NCBI RefSeq assembly: GCF_030813915.1
Contig: NZ_JAUSUJ010000012.1
Coordinates: forward strand, 141,819-205,818
DNA from: Rhodoplanes tepidamans
GTDB taxonomy: Bacteria > Pseudomonadota > Alphaproteobacteria > Rhizobiales > Xanthobacteraceae
Length of the DNA stretch: 64,000 nt
Reading direction: 5' to 3'
The translations under genes and the position numbers were made by a program. Shown here piece by piece: positions 15,406 through 22,856 of the stretch (position 1 is its first letter; every line of letters starts with the position of its first letter). Under the pieces are notes generated by a model. That model was not told the origin of the DNA and ran no database searches. It was given only the letters and a program-made list of their open reading frames with translations.

Positions 15406-15648
15406 ATGGGCGACGCTGAACGCGAGAGCCGGCGGAAGAGGCTCCAGAGCATCATGCAGACGCGCAAGCTGGAGCGGCAGGACGTCGCCGACCTGCTCGG
15501 CGTCAGCATTCACACGGTCCACGCATGGCTGAAGCCCGAGACCTCCAAGGGGTCCAACGTGGTGCCCACATGGTCGATCGAGCTGCTACGCTACAAGCTG
15601 CTCTTCGGCGCGCTGCCCGACGAGCTGGACGTGGACCCGAAGCAATGA
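15406..15648 (+). CDS. Small helix-turn-helix protein
   Basis: 80 residues with an XRE-like helix-turn-helix, LERQDVADLLGVSIHTVHAWL, at about residues 23-43, and a short C-terminal helix. GGAG precedes the ATG by seven bases. It could be a local regulator of this block, and a candidate for binding the three GGGTAT palindromes (inference only). Its stop overlaps the next start. Confidence 0.7.
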   Translation: MGDAERESRRKRLQSIMQTRKLERQDVADLLGVSIHTVHAWLKPETSKGSNVVPTWSIELLRYKLLFGALPDELDVDPKQ

Positions 15649-16109
15649 ACCCCTACAACGGCTTCTCGCCCGCACAGAGGAACCGCGCACAGGCATGGCT
15701 CCGCGCCGAGTGGGCGTCAGGGCGCCTCGCCCGGCCGGGCCGGTGCTGCGCGTGCGGGCAGACGGAAGGCGTGATCGACGCCCACGCCGAGGACTACAGC
15801 GAGCCCTTCGCTGCGGGGAAGACCGACGAGTTCCACCTCTGCTTCGTCTGCCACATGATGGTCCACTGCCGGTTCAAGAACCGGGATGCGTGGGACCGCT
15901 ACCGGACCGCGATCCGCGAGGGGAAGCGGTCCCGCCCGTTCCACACCCGCAACTTCGGGCGCTTCTCGGCGGATTTCCTGGACGCGCCCGGGCTCCTGCC
16001 GCGGGCCGAGTACGAGCAGCACGAGCCGCCGGCGCGGCGGCCGCTGGACGAGATTGATCAGCGGGCCTGCATGAAGGAGACGGCGCCGATCCGGCGCGCC
16101 TCGCGGTAG
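15645..16109 (+). CDS. Phage zinc-finger (HNH-like) protein
   Basis: 154 residues. CCACGQTEGVIDAHAEDY (about 31-48) followed by CFVCHMMVHCRF (about 65-76) gives CxxC...H...CxxCH zinc pairs, as in small HNH-fold phage proteins, although a classic HNH active site is not clear. The start ATG overlaps the HTH gene's stop. The last 52 bases overlap, convergently, the 3' end of the methyltransferase gene on the other strand. Confidence 0.65.
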   Translation: MNPYNGFSPAQRNRAQAWLRAEWASGRLARPGRCCACGQTEGVIDAHAEDYSEPFAAGKTDEFHLCFVCHMMVHCRFKNRDAWDRYRTAIREGKRSRPFHTRNFGRFSADFLDAPGLLPRAEYEQHEPPARRPLDEIDQRACMKETAPIRRASR

Positions 16110-16609
16110 GCCTCCGAGAGGAGGTCGACTTCCTCGTCGATGGAGCGGAGCGCGTTCACGCTCCGCACCGACGCCACCCGCCCTTCAACGAACACCTCCC
16201 GGATGCCGGCAGCGCGCAGCTCGTGAGCGAAGCGCCGGCCGAGCTGGACGTTCTCGCCGAACAACTCGGGCAGGACGCGGCGCGCCACCAGCACGTCGAG
16301 CCGCCGGCTGGAGACCAGCTCGATCAGCTCGGGGAGCGTCTCCTCCGTCACCCGGAGGCTGTAGAGCGTCCCCGAGACGCCGGCGTCCCGGCCCTGCGCC
16401 AGCACCGCCTCGTCGGCGTCCACGCCCACGACGAACTCCGCCATGCCGTTGCGGACCAGACGGTCGCCGATCAGCCCGTAGGAGCAGCCGAGGTCGAGCA
16501 CGCGCGTGCCCCGCATGTAGACGACCGCCATCTCGAAGATGGCGTCGTGGATGCGCGGGTATCGGCCGGCCCTCCAGGCCGCCAGATAGCCGGGGTCGTC
16601 GAACCTCAT
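16058..16609 (-). CDS. SAM-dependent methyltransferase (class I)
   Basis: 183 residues. The Rossmann motif I is VLDLGCSYGLIGDRL (about residues 37-51), followed by VVGVDADEAVLAQ as motif II. No DNA-methylase catalytic DPPY/NPPY is visible, so the substrate may be a small molecule or a modified base. Its ATG overlaps the stop of the ParB-like gene (ATGA), so it is translationally coupled to the ParB/PAPS-reductase module and probably acts with it. Confidence 0.75.
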   Translation of the reverse strand: MRFDDPGYLAAWRAGRYPRIHDAIFEMAVVYMRGTRVLDLGCSYGLIGDRLVRNGMAEFVVGVDADEAVLAQGRDAGVSGTLYSLRVTEETLPELIELVSSRRLDVLVARRVLPELFGENVQLGRRFAHELRAAGIREVFVEGRVASVRSVNALRSIDEEVDLLSEAYREARRIGAVSFMQAR

Positions 16610-17130
16610 CGCGCCGTCGTCTCGGCCGGGTACCACGCGAACGAGTAGCGATAGTCCGCGATGTTCTTCTTCTTGAAGACGCCGTCCTGGTAGAGCAGGT
16701 CGATCTCGTCCCGGGTGGCGCCGATCTCGATCGCCACCTCCTGCGGGTCGCAGTGGTGGACGTCGATCAGCTCCCGGACGATCGCCGACATGCGAACCGC
16801 GACGTGCGTGCCCTTCGCCCGGTTCATCCGGACCGTGAGGAGCATCGCCTTGTGGCGCGGCACGTCCAGCACCGCGCACGGCACCAGGCCGCCGTAGCGC
16901 GCCCGGAGCGCCGTGCTCTCCCGCGAGAGCATCGCCCGGTGGAAGCCGTCGATGATCTGGCCGGCCGGCGTGATCAAGATCGGCTGCACCCACCCGGTGA
17001 CCAGGAGGCTCCGTTCGAGGAGCCGCAGCTCGGGCGTGAACACGACGTTCGGGTTGTAGTCGTTGGCGTCCAGCGAGGCCGCGTCGCGCCACTCGATCTT
17101 CGAGATGGGGTCGTTCGGGAAGTTCGTCAC
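16606..17130 (-). CDS. ParB-like N-terminal domain protein (copy 2)
   Basis: 174 residues from a GTG that overlaps the stop of the PAPS-reductase-like gene. ParB-domain blocks: VFTPELRLLERSLLVTGWVQPILITPAGQIIDGFHR (about 30-65), corresponding to the usual L..SI...G..QPI.V...G.IIDG.HR pattern. The remainder is helical (VAIEIGATRDEIDLL). In phages such stand-alone ParB domains commonly accompany PAPS-reductase-like proteins. It may be an ATP- or CTP-binding or nicking partner. Confidence 0.75.
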   Translation of the reverse strand: MTNFPNDPISKIEWRDAASLDANDYNPNVVFTPELRLLERSLLVTGWVQPILITPAGQIIDGFHRAMLSRESTALRARYGGLVPCAVLDVPRHKAMLLTVRMNRAKGTHVAVRMSAIVRELIDVHHCDPQEVAIEIGATRDEIDLLYQDGVFKKKNIADYRYSFAWYPAETTAR

Positions 17131-18191
17131 GAGGACACCTTGGGGCGAGGCGCGGGCAGGATTTCGCGCTTGTAGCTGCCCGACATGAAGGCGGAGAGCA
17201 GGTAGCGCGGCGGGTAGACCTCCGGGTCCTTGCGAGCCCGCCCCATCGCCGAGCGGAACCGCTTCAGCGCGAGGTCGAGCTGAGACCCTTCGAGGTTCTC
17301 CGTGATCCAGGCCTCCACGCCCTCGTAGGTCTGGCCGTAGCGGGCCTGGAGCGCCTCGCGGTTGAGGTCCCGGAAGTACCGCTCGTGCGCGAGCATCTCC
17401 GGGAACACCTTGATGACGCGCGAGTAGAAGTCCGGCGCCGTCGAGCGCAGGAGGTCGAACCGCTTCGCGTTCTCGGCGTGGAGCGGCGTCGAGACCCGGA
17501 GCTGGTTGCCCGCCCACATCTGCAGATCGTAGAGCGGGCAGTACCGGATGCCTCGATCGAAGAAGTAGCGGAAGACGTCGTCCTCCTCCCAATCGAAGAT
17601 CGGCTTGCACAGCTTGACGTTCTGCGCACGCGGATCGACGACGCCGTTGATGTAGTTCTCGTTGAGCTTGTTCACGCAAGCCCGGAACCGGATCAGGCTC
17701 TCGGACGCCCTGATCCCTGTGAGGAAGGCCACCTTGCCGCGGAAGAACTCGGCCGTGAAAGCGTCCATCGAATACTGATCGAAGACCCGTGTGTCGCCCG
17801 GCGCGAGGCTCACGCCCCAAGGTGGCTTTTCGCGCACCCACTCACGGCCCGGGTCCCACTGCACATAGGGGCGGGAGACGCCGAGCACGTACTTCGTGGA
17901 TGCCAGCGGAACGGTGAACCAGATCATCTTGATCCAGTCCTTCCGCCGATACTCGTCGACGAAGTCGATGACCTCGTCGGGGATCAGCTCCTCGTCCCGG
18001 AACACGACGTTCACGGGCTCCTGGAGGCCGCGCTCCAGCATCACCTCGCGCGTGAGGTGGAGGACCGCGAGGCTGTCCTTGCCGCCGGAGAACATCACGG
18101 CGACGCTGTCGAAGACGTCGAAGATGTGGTGCAGCCGACGCTTCGCTTCGGTCAGCACATCGACGTCGATGAACCGCTTAACCCTCGCCAC
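17127..18191 (-). CDS. PAPS reductase-like PP-loop ATPase
   Basis: 354 residues. The PP-loop SGGKDS lies at residues 35-40, so the protein probably activates a substrate by adenylation, as do sulfurtransferases and PAPS/APS reductases. A C-terminal helical region (about 230-330) is as in the IbrA/DUF3440-like phage proteins. I chose the GTG at 18,189-18,191, with GGAG seven bases upstream; it overlaps the ParB copy 1 gene by 14 bases. Flanked by ParB-like genes, this is the IbrA/IbrB-type pair extended by one gene. Confidence 0.82.
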   Translation of the reverse strand: MARVKRFIDVDVLTEAKRRLHHIFDVFDSVAVMFSGGKDSLAVLHLTREVMLERGLQEPVNVVFRDEELIPDEVIDFVDEYRRKDWIKMIWFTVPLASTKYVLGVSRPYVQWDPGREWVREKPPWGVSLAPGDTRVFDQYSMDAFTAEFFRGKVAFLTGIRASESLIRFRACVNKLNENYINGVVDPRAQNVKLCKPIFDWEEDDVFRYFFDRGIRYCPLYDLQMWAGNQLRVSTPLHAENAKRFDLLRSTAPDFYSRVIKVFPEMLAHERYFRDLNREALQARYGQTYEGVEAWITENLEGSQLDLALKRFRSAMGRARKDPEVYPPRYLLSAFMSGSYKREILPAPRPKVSS

Positions 18192-18801
18192 TCTCGGTCT
18201 CCGCGATGTAGCGCGCGAGGCGCGCGCCAAGCGTCGGCTCGTCCGGGTACTTGCCGCGGAGCCGGCGCACGAGCCCGAACCAGGCCTCCTGTTGGGCCGT
18301 GTCGTCGAAGACGATGTTGAACTGGATCACCGGCGTCGAGACGCGCGGGCCGCCTTCGCCCTCGCCGTCGTCCGGCGGGAGCATCAGGCCCTCCAGCTCC
18401 GAGCCGGTGAAGCCGGTCAGCTCCAGCGTGAACTCTTCCTTGTGCAGCTCGCCCAGCTCGATGCGGAGCAGGCCCTCGTCCCACTCGCCCTTCTCGGTGA
18501 GCTTGTTGTCTGCGATCCGGTAGGCGCGCTTCTGCGCCTCCGTCCAGCCGCGAGCCGTCATGACCGGCACCTCGGTGATGCCGAGCTTGCGCGCCGCCGC
18601 GAGCCGACCGTGGCCGGCGATCAGCACGCCGTCCTCGTCGACCAGAACCGGCGTGGTCCAGCCCCACTGCTTGATGGAGGCGACCAGCTCGGCGACCTGC
18701 TCGTCCGAATGGGTCTTGGCGTTCCGGGCGTAGACCTGCAGCTCCTCCACGGAGCGCATTTCCACGCGCGCGGCCGGCCAGTTCGTGGGCTTCCGTGCCA
18801 T
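18178..18801 (-). CDS. ParB-like N-terminal domain protein (copy 1)
   Basis: 207 residues. ParB core: YARNAKTHSDEQVAELVASIKQWGWTTPVLVDEDGVLIAGHGRLAAARKLG (about 24-74), with the GHGR motif in place of GERR/GHR. Then AYRIADNKLTEKG (about 95-107), typical of phage DNA-modification ParB proteins. The ATG at 18,799-18,801 has GAGG upstream. It leads the ParB-PAPSR-ParB-methyltransferase operon. Confidence 0.82.
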   Translation of the reverse strand: MARKPTNWPAARVEMRSVEELQVYARNAKTHSDEQVAELVASIKQWGWTTPVLVDEDGVLIAGHGRLAAARKLGITEVPVMTARGWTEAQKRAYRIADNKLTEKGEWDEGLLRIELGELHKEEFTLELTGFTGSELEGLMLPPDDGEGEGGPRVSTPVIQFNIVFDDTAQQEAWFGLVRRLRGKYPDEPTLGARLARYIAETESGEG

Positions 18802-18862
18802 TGCAACCTCTGCGGTGTAGGAGCGCGGGCCGCTCGCCGGCTGACCCATGCGCTGATGGCGA

Positions 18863-18931
18863 GGGTCTGAGGACCCCCTCAGACCCGACTTTTCCTCTGA
18901 GGCTCTCCCGGGGAAGCAAACCGGGTTTTTT
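18863..18931 (+). terminator. Two terminator-like hairpins, plus-strand polarity
   Basis: GGGTCTGAGG/CCTCAGACCC (18,863-18,886, perfect ten base pairs) is followed by GACTTTTCC. CCCGG/CCGGG with a nine-base loop (18,907-18,925) is followed by six T. Both read as terminators on the plus strand, opposite to the flanking genes. They would stop antisense transcription or end a small plus-strand RNA; neither is proven. Confidence 0.45.
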
Positions 18932-19042
18932 GCCCCACGAAAAACGGCGAAATCCCGGGCTGCGCCGGCCGGGCGGGCCATCGCCGAGGTCGTACGGTCC
19001 CTAGCGACACCCCCCGGCCAGGGCCTGAGCCCTGCGCCGAGA

Positions 19043-19657
19043 TCATAGGTTGAAGGCCCGAGCCAGCTTCCGTTGGATGGCCGGCACAACCTCTGTCTGC
19101 ACACCCAGGTGGAAGGCCTCCAGGCTCTGCCCCTTGCCAATCTCCTTGGCGAGGTTCGGTCCATAGAGGGTTCGGATGTGGCGGTTGTCCGGGAGGGCGG
19201 CGCGTGGTCCCCGCTTCGGGTCCCAGAAGCTGCGCTGGAATGTGTGCGCTGGTCCCCAGGGATAGGACGTGACTTCTGGCGCGAAGTCTTGAGGCAGTGG
19301 ACCCCACTGGCCCTTGCCTTTGCGCGGCTGAAGACGCCAGTGCTCCCGCCACGAGTAGCGCATCCACGCCCCGCCGGCGCGGCCCGTGGTCCTGATCTCG
19401 TCCGGGATGCGGATCGGTTTGCCCGTGGCGCGGATGATGTAGGTCTCCGAACCACCCGGGCAGTAGGAGGAGACGCGCTCGTTGATGGAGCGAGCGAGCA
19501 GCACGTTGGTCTGGATGCGCAGGGCCTTCTTGACCAGGGTGCGCGTCTTGTCCCCTCCGGCCTGCAGGCCTTCGGTGGCGACGCGCATCAGGCGCTCAGA
19601 CAGGTTCTGGAACGGCGCCGCGATGGTGGCGAAGTTTCCAGAGACCCGGATGTCCAC
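19043..19657 (-). CDS. Possible minor tail protein (Z-like)
   Basis: 204 residues from a GTG (MDIRVSGNFATIAAPF). The C-terminal LPDNRHIRTLYGPNLAKEI and the following helix to the end resemble phage minor tail proteins of the GPZ type, in which an IR.LYGPS segment is typical. It lies far from the other tail genes, inside the early block, so this is tentative. A strong terminator ends 10 bases upstream of its start. Confidence 0.45.
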   Translation of the reverse strand: MDIRVSGNFATIAAPFQNLSERLMRVATEGLQAGGDKTRTLVKKALRIQTNVLLARSINERVSSYCPGGSETYIIRATGKPIRIPDEIRTTGRAGGAWMRYSWREHWRLQPRKGKGQWGPLPQDFAPEVTSYPWGPAHTFQRSFWDPKRGPRAALPDNRHIRTLYGPNLAKEIGKGQSLEAFHLGVQTEVVPAIQRKLARAFNL

Positions 19658-19667
19658 GGCACGCCCC

Positions 19668-19703
19668 AAAAAGAACCGAGCCGCCCGGGGAGGCGGCTCG
19701 GCT
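19668..19703 (-). terminator. Intrinsic terminator (minus strand)
   Basis: Read on the minus strand, CCGAGCCGCC and GGCGGCTCGG form a perfect ten-base-pair stem with a six-base loop, followed by five T. It lies downstream of the gene at 19,823-20,470 and immediately upstream of the next minus-strand start, so it separates two transcription units or acts as an attenuator. Confidence 0.75.
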
Positions 19704-19822
19704 AAGGCCCATTCTGCAAGGAGACTGCACCGCAGTGAAGCGCGTTGGGTGAGGGGCTTACGCCGCCGACGCACTTCCCCGTCGCGGGTGCGCGCGAATA
19801 GAACCCTCGTTTCCAGCCCGGG

Positions 19823-20470
19823 TCAATCTGTCGATGTTATGACAGACTGAAACTCCGCCGGGAACGCCTGCACGAACACCTCCTTCGTGAGGGCCACAGA
19901 CTGGCCGGCGGCGACCCGATGCACCATCACCTTGCGCAGCCGAGCGAGCGCCTCGCTGTAGGACATGGTCCGCCCGCCGGTGCGCGCCGCCGCCTGCCGG
20001 TACGCCTTGAACATGCGGTTGAACCAGCGCATGTGGCCGCTCTTGTTGGCCTCGGCGAGCATGGTGGTCATCCGCTCCACGCCCGCCTTGACCCGCTGCA
20101 TCGCCACGTCGTGACAGGTGGCGCGGACGCCGGCGTCGAGCGACACGCGCTCGATCGCGATGCGCACCTGCTCCGCGGTGACGCGATAGCGGCCCTCGGG
20201 GGTGAGGCGCTCCTTGAAGAGGAGCTGGAGCCGCTCGACCACGAGGTCGGCCGAGACCTGGCTGTCCGTCCAGTAGGCCACCGTGACCTCGATCGGCACG
20301 GGGCTGTGGTCCTTCCAATAGCCGGCGGTCGCCAGGAGGTCCCGGCTCGTGCCGATGATGCACGGGCTGCCGGCCGCCGCGCACGCGACGTAGACGGCCA
20401 CCACGCCGAACTGGAGCAGGTAGTCCCGCTCCGGCCCGCGCGGCAGCTCCAGGCTCACCACGTCCATCAT
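19823..20470 (-). CDS. Hypothetical phage protein
   Basis: 215 residues, unrecognised. A hydrophobic stretch (YLLQFGVVAVYVACAAAGSP, about 16-35) and a following CIIGTSRDL could be a GIY-YIG-like beginning (an IYV...G..YIG.S.D pattern), and WFNRMFKAYRQAAAR is a basic helix. Starts at an ATG overlapping the stop of the upstream gene. The GIY-YIG idea is weak. Confidence 0.5.
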   Translation of the reverse strand: MMDVVSLELPRGPERDYLLQFGVVAVYVACAAAGSPCIIGTSRDLLATAGYWKDHSPVPIEVTVAYWTDSQVSADLVVERLQLLFKERLTPEGRYRVTAEQVRIAIERVSLDAGVRATCHDVAMQRVKAGVERMTTMLAEANKSGHMRWFNRMFKAYRQAAARTGGRTMSYSEALARLRKVMVHRVAAGQSVALTKEVFVQAFPAEFQSVITSTD

Positions 20471-20772
20471 TGCGGCTTGGGGACCACGACTTCGTAGTCG
20501 TCCTCGCCCCGCTCCTGAGCGTTGAAGGCGGCGTCCACCAGCGCGTGGGCGAACATCAGCGCCTCGGACCGCCGGTTCTCCGGGGCCAGACGCACCACGC
20601 TCGCCAGCGCCTCGCCGAGCCCGGCGATGGCCTCGGTGAGCGAATAGACCGTCTTGCCGGCCTCCCGCTCCCCGCACTGGTCGAAGTAGACCTGGACGGT
20701 GTGCAGGAGCCGGCAGTGCATGCACTCGGACGTGGCGCGCGGGTCCTTGTTGAGGTCCTCGACGATGATCAC
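20467..20772 (-). CDS. Hypothetical phage protein
   Basis: 101 residues from a GTG overlapping the upstream stop. CMHCRLLHTVQVYFDQCGE (about residues 17-35) holds a CxxC pair and a later Cys, suggestive of a metal site. The middle helix and a DDYEVVVPKPQ tail show nothing diagnostic. It is tightly packed in a run of small early genes. Confidence 0.5.
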   Translation of the reverse strand: MIIVEDLNKDPRATSECMHCRLLHTVQVYFDQCGEREAGKTVYSLTEAIAGLGEALASVVRLAPENRRSEALMFAHALVDAAFNAQERGEDDYEVVVPKPQ

Positions 20773-21230
20773 TGTCCCGCCTCCACGCTGGGCTCTTCCG
20801 ACGCCCCCACCACGCTCGCCCTCAGCGCCACGTCCCGGGTGCCGACGTCGTCGCTCTTGTGCAGGACCAAGTCCCGCGGATCGTGGCGGGCGAGCGCATG
20901 CACCGAGATGACAATCTCGCCGCCGGCCGCGTGGACGGCGTGCCACAGCAAGAACCGCAGCTCGCGCGCCTCCGCGCGCAGCTCGCCGACCGAGTGCAGG
21001 GCGGAGGTGAGGCTGGTCCGCAGCTCCTCGGCTTCCTGGAGGTCCGCCTCGTGGGCGCTGCCCGACATGATTTCCTCGATTTCCCGCTCGCGGTCCCGGC
21101 ACCGCGCCCGCCAGTAGATGAGGCAGATCGGAGCGGCCCAATCCCGAGCCAGCCACCCACAGCCGATGCCGCCGGCGAACATCACGATCAGCGCGAGCGC
21201 CGTGAGCCAGTCAGGAGGGGTGCCGCTCAT
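20769..21230 (-). CDS. Membrane-anchored phage protein
   Basis: 153 residues. One N-terminal transmembrane segment (LTALALIVMFAGGIGCGWLA, about 9-28) is followed by a coiled-coil-like region rich in Glu and Arg (REREIEEIMSGSAHEADLQEAEELRTSL) and a basic end. The start ATG overlaps the upstream stop. It may be a spanin-like or membrane-bound accessory protein; no motif confirms either. Confidence 0.5.
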   Translation of the reverse strand: MSGTPPDWLTALALIVMFAGGIGCGWLARDWAAPICLIYWRARCRDREREIEEIMSGSAHEADLQEAEELRTSLTSALHSVGELRAEARELRFLLWHAVHAAGGEIVISVHALARHDPRDLVLHKSDDVGTRDVALRASVVGASEEPSVEAGQ

Positions 21231-21475
21231 TGCTTGGTGGCCTCGGCAGCCTCGCGCGCCGCGAGGACCTTGCGCACCTCGGCGATCTCCTCCCGGAGGT
21301 GGCCGTAGAGCTTGTCGTAGGCCTCGCAGAGTTCCGGCGGCAGGGACGACAGCGCGAGCGCCACGACGTAGAGCGTGTCCGCCATCGTGAGGTTCCGGGC
21401 CTTCCTGAACCGGTCCAGCTTCTGGACGAATTCCTGCGCGTGCTTGGCCGCGTGCTCGCGTCCGATCATGATCAC
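21227..21475 (-). CDS. Hypothetical small phage protein
   Basis: 82 residues, helical, with AQEFVQKLDRFRKARNLTMADTL and a charged C-terminus. A GTG start is preceded by AGGAG with a six-base gap; an internal ATG is also possible. It lies in the early run of overlapping genes. No function proposed. Confidence 0.5.
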   Translation of the reverse strand: MIMIGREHAAKHAQEFVQKLDRFRKARNLTMADTLYVVALALSSLPPELCEAYDKLYGHLREEIAEVRKVLAAREAAEATKQ

Positions 21476-21741
21476 CGCTTGCTCCTGTTGGCGCGGCGCC
21501 TCGGCTTGGCGAAGAAGGGCCGCCAGTGCGGCCACTCGCCGAGGCGCCCGGGACATCGGCGCCTCTCGTGCTGGTCCTCCAGCACTCGTTGCCAGTTCGG
21601 GGTCCACCCGAGCCGCCGGTACGGCCGGCAGACCCGCCCCTGATTGCGCCAGCGCGCCACCTCGAACCGCGGCATCTCGCGCTCGCCGAACTCGAGGCCG
21701 TAGGGCCGCAGGCGCCCACGCTTCACCCAGCACACACCCAT
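21472..21741 (-). CDS. Hypothetical basic phage protein
   Basis: 89 residues, strongly basic (many Arg and Trp: RWRNQGRVCRPYRRLGWTPNW, WPHWRPFFAKPRRRANRSKR). Unrecognised. The high pI suggests nucleic-acid contact. Overlaps its downstream neighbour by four bases. Confidence 0.45.
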   Translation of the reverse strand: MGVCWVKRGRLRPYGLEFGEREMPRFEVARWRNQGRVCRPYRRLGWTPNWQRVLEDQHERRRCPGRLGEWPHWRPFFAKPRRRANRSKR

Positions 21742-21751
21742 GATCGCCTCC

Positions 21752-22279
21752 TCAGAAAACCAGGTCGCCGGCAGCGATGAGCCCGTCAGCGATGACGTCG
21801 CAGCCCTGCCAGTCCCGTTGCTGCCACACGGCCGCCGAGCCGCCCCAGGTGTGGGCGATCCACTCGAAGTCCCGGCCGACCGAGAACGCGAGGGCGGCGC
21901 GCTGCACCGCCAGCAACAGCCGGCGGTCGGTGGCGAGGAACCGGGCCGGCCACGAGATGGCGCGCTCCATGCGCGAGACCTCTTCCGCGGTCGGCAGCAC
22001 CTTGGCGACGCGCTGCTTCTCCCGGAGCTGCGCCGCCTGCTGTGCGCCTTCCTGCTCGGCCAGGAGGTCCGCCCACTCGACCCGATAGGCCGGCCACGCG
22101 CGGCCGAACTCGCGGGGGCCGCGCGGCATTGGCATTCGGCGCAGCACCTCGAAGGCCTCCCACAAGCGAAGACCGACGTGCGGACCCGTCCACTGGTCGG
22201 GCACGAACTCGGGGGCCGGCACGCCGTCGAGCGGGTGCCAGCCGTCCACGATCTCCTGACCTGAGATGAGGCGCGCCAT
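21752..22279 (-). CDS. Hypothetical phage protein
   Basis: 175 residues from an ATG with GGAG eight bases upstream (a GTG six bases earlier is alternative). WTGPHVGLRLWEAFEVLRRMPMPRGPREFGRAWPAYRVEW and LATDRRLLLAVQRAALAFSVGRDFEWIAHT are its conserved-looking blocks, of a type seen in other alphaproteobacterial prophages. No function known. Confidence 0.55.
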   Translation of the reverse strand: MARLISGQEIVDGWHPLDGVPAPEFVPDQWTGPHVGLRLWEAFEVLRRMPMPRGPREFGRAWPAYRVEWADLLAEQEGAQQAAQLREKQRVAKVLPTAEEVSRMERAISWPARFLATDRRLLLAVQRAALAFSVGRDFEWIAHTWGGSAAVWQQRDWQGCDVIADGLIAAGDLVF

Positions 22280-22281
22280 CC

Positions 22282-22548
22282 TCACGGCTCCAGGGGGTCG
22301 AAGAGACCGCGCTCGGCCGCGGGGGCGGCCGGCTCCGGCGCCGGGGCGCCGACCTTGCGCCGATAGTCCTCGGCGATCGCCTGCATCACCTCGATTTCAC
22401 GATCCGCGGTCTGCTGGCGCATGTGCCCGAGCTGGACCAGCCGGCCATAGACGCGCAGCCGCTGGCGCACCTCTCGCTCGGCGCACCGGAGCTTCTCGTG
22501 ATCAGAGATGGGGACAGAGATGGGGACAGACGGGGACAAGGGGGACAT
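22282..22548 (-). CDS. Hypothetical small phage protein with N-terminal repeat
   Basis: 88 residues. The N-terminus is built from a short repeat (SVPIS twice) encoded by direct copies of GATGGGGACAGA. The rest is a charged helix (REVRQRLRVYGRLVQLGHMRQQTADREIEVMQAI) and a Pro/Ala tail. Unrecognised. Confidence 0.45.
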   Translation of the reverse strand: MSPLSPSVPISVPISDHEKLRCAEREVRQRLRVYGRLVQLGHMRQQTADREIEVMQAIAEDYRRKVGAPAPEPAAPAAERGLFDPLEP

Positions 22549-22553
22549 TTTGC

Positions 22554-22856
22554 TCAATCACCCTGCGCAGTGGTTGCGTGATTTGTGCCCGCGGCATCGG
22601 GATTTCCCGCCGCACTTGCCTGTGCGGCTGCGGCCCGGTCACGGGACAATCTCTTCGCCTTGGCCTTATCCCGTTCGGCGATCTCCCGGATTTCCTCGGC
22701 GTGGTCCTGACACCAGCCGACCAGCCGCATGACGGCCTCGGCCCGAGCGAGCTGCGTCTTGCTGGTGTCGTCCTGCCACGTCGCGAAGCGCAGCCGGGCG
22801 CGCTCGGCCTCGCCCGAGGCCCACCAGTACATCTCCCTGTGGGTGACCGCGCTCAC
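22554..22856 (-). CDS. Hypothetical phage protein
   Basis: 100 residues from a GTG with GAGG seven bases upstream, overlapping the helicase gene's stop. A helical middle (TQLARAEAVMRLVGWCQDHAEEIREIAERDKAKAKRL) is followed by a low-complexity Ala/Thr/Asn tail. No match recognised. Confidence 0.5.
   Translation of the reverse strand: MSAVTHREMYWWASGEAERARLRFATWQDDTSKTQLARAEAVMRLVGWCQDHAEEIREIAERDKAKAKRLSRDRAAAAQASAAGNPDAAGTNHATTAQGD

Noticed and set aside
22506..22550. Tandem GGGGACAGA copies, considered as a CRISPR-like or iteron array
   Set aside because: Only two to four imperfect copies with no spacers, and they code for the N-terminus of the 88-residue protein.
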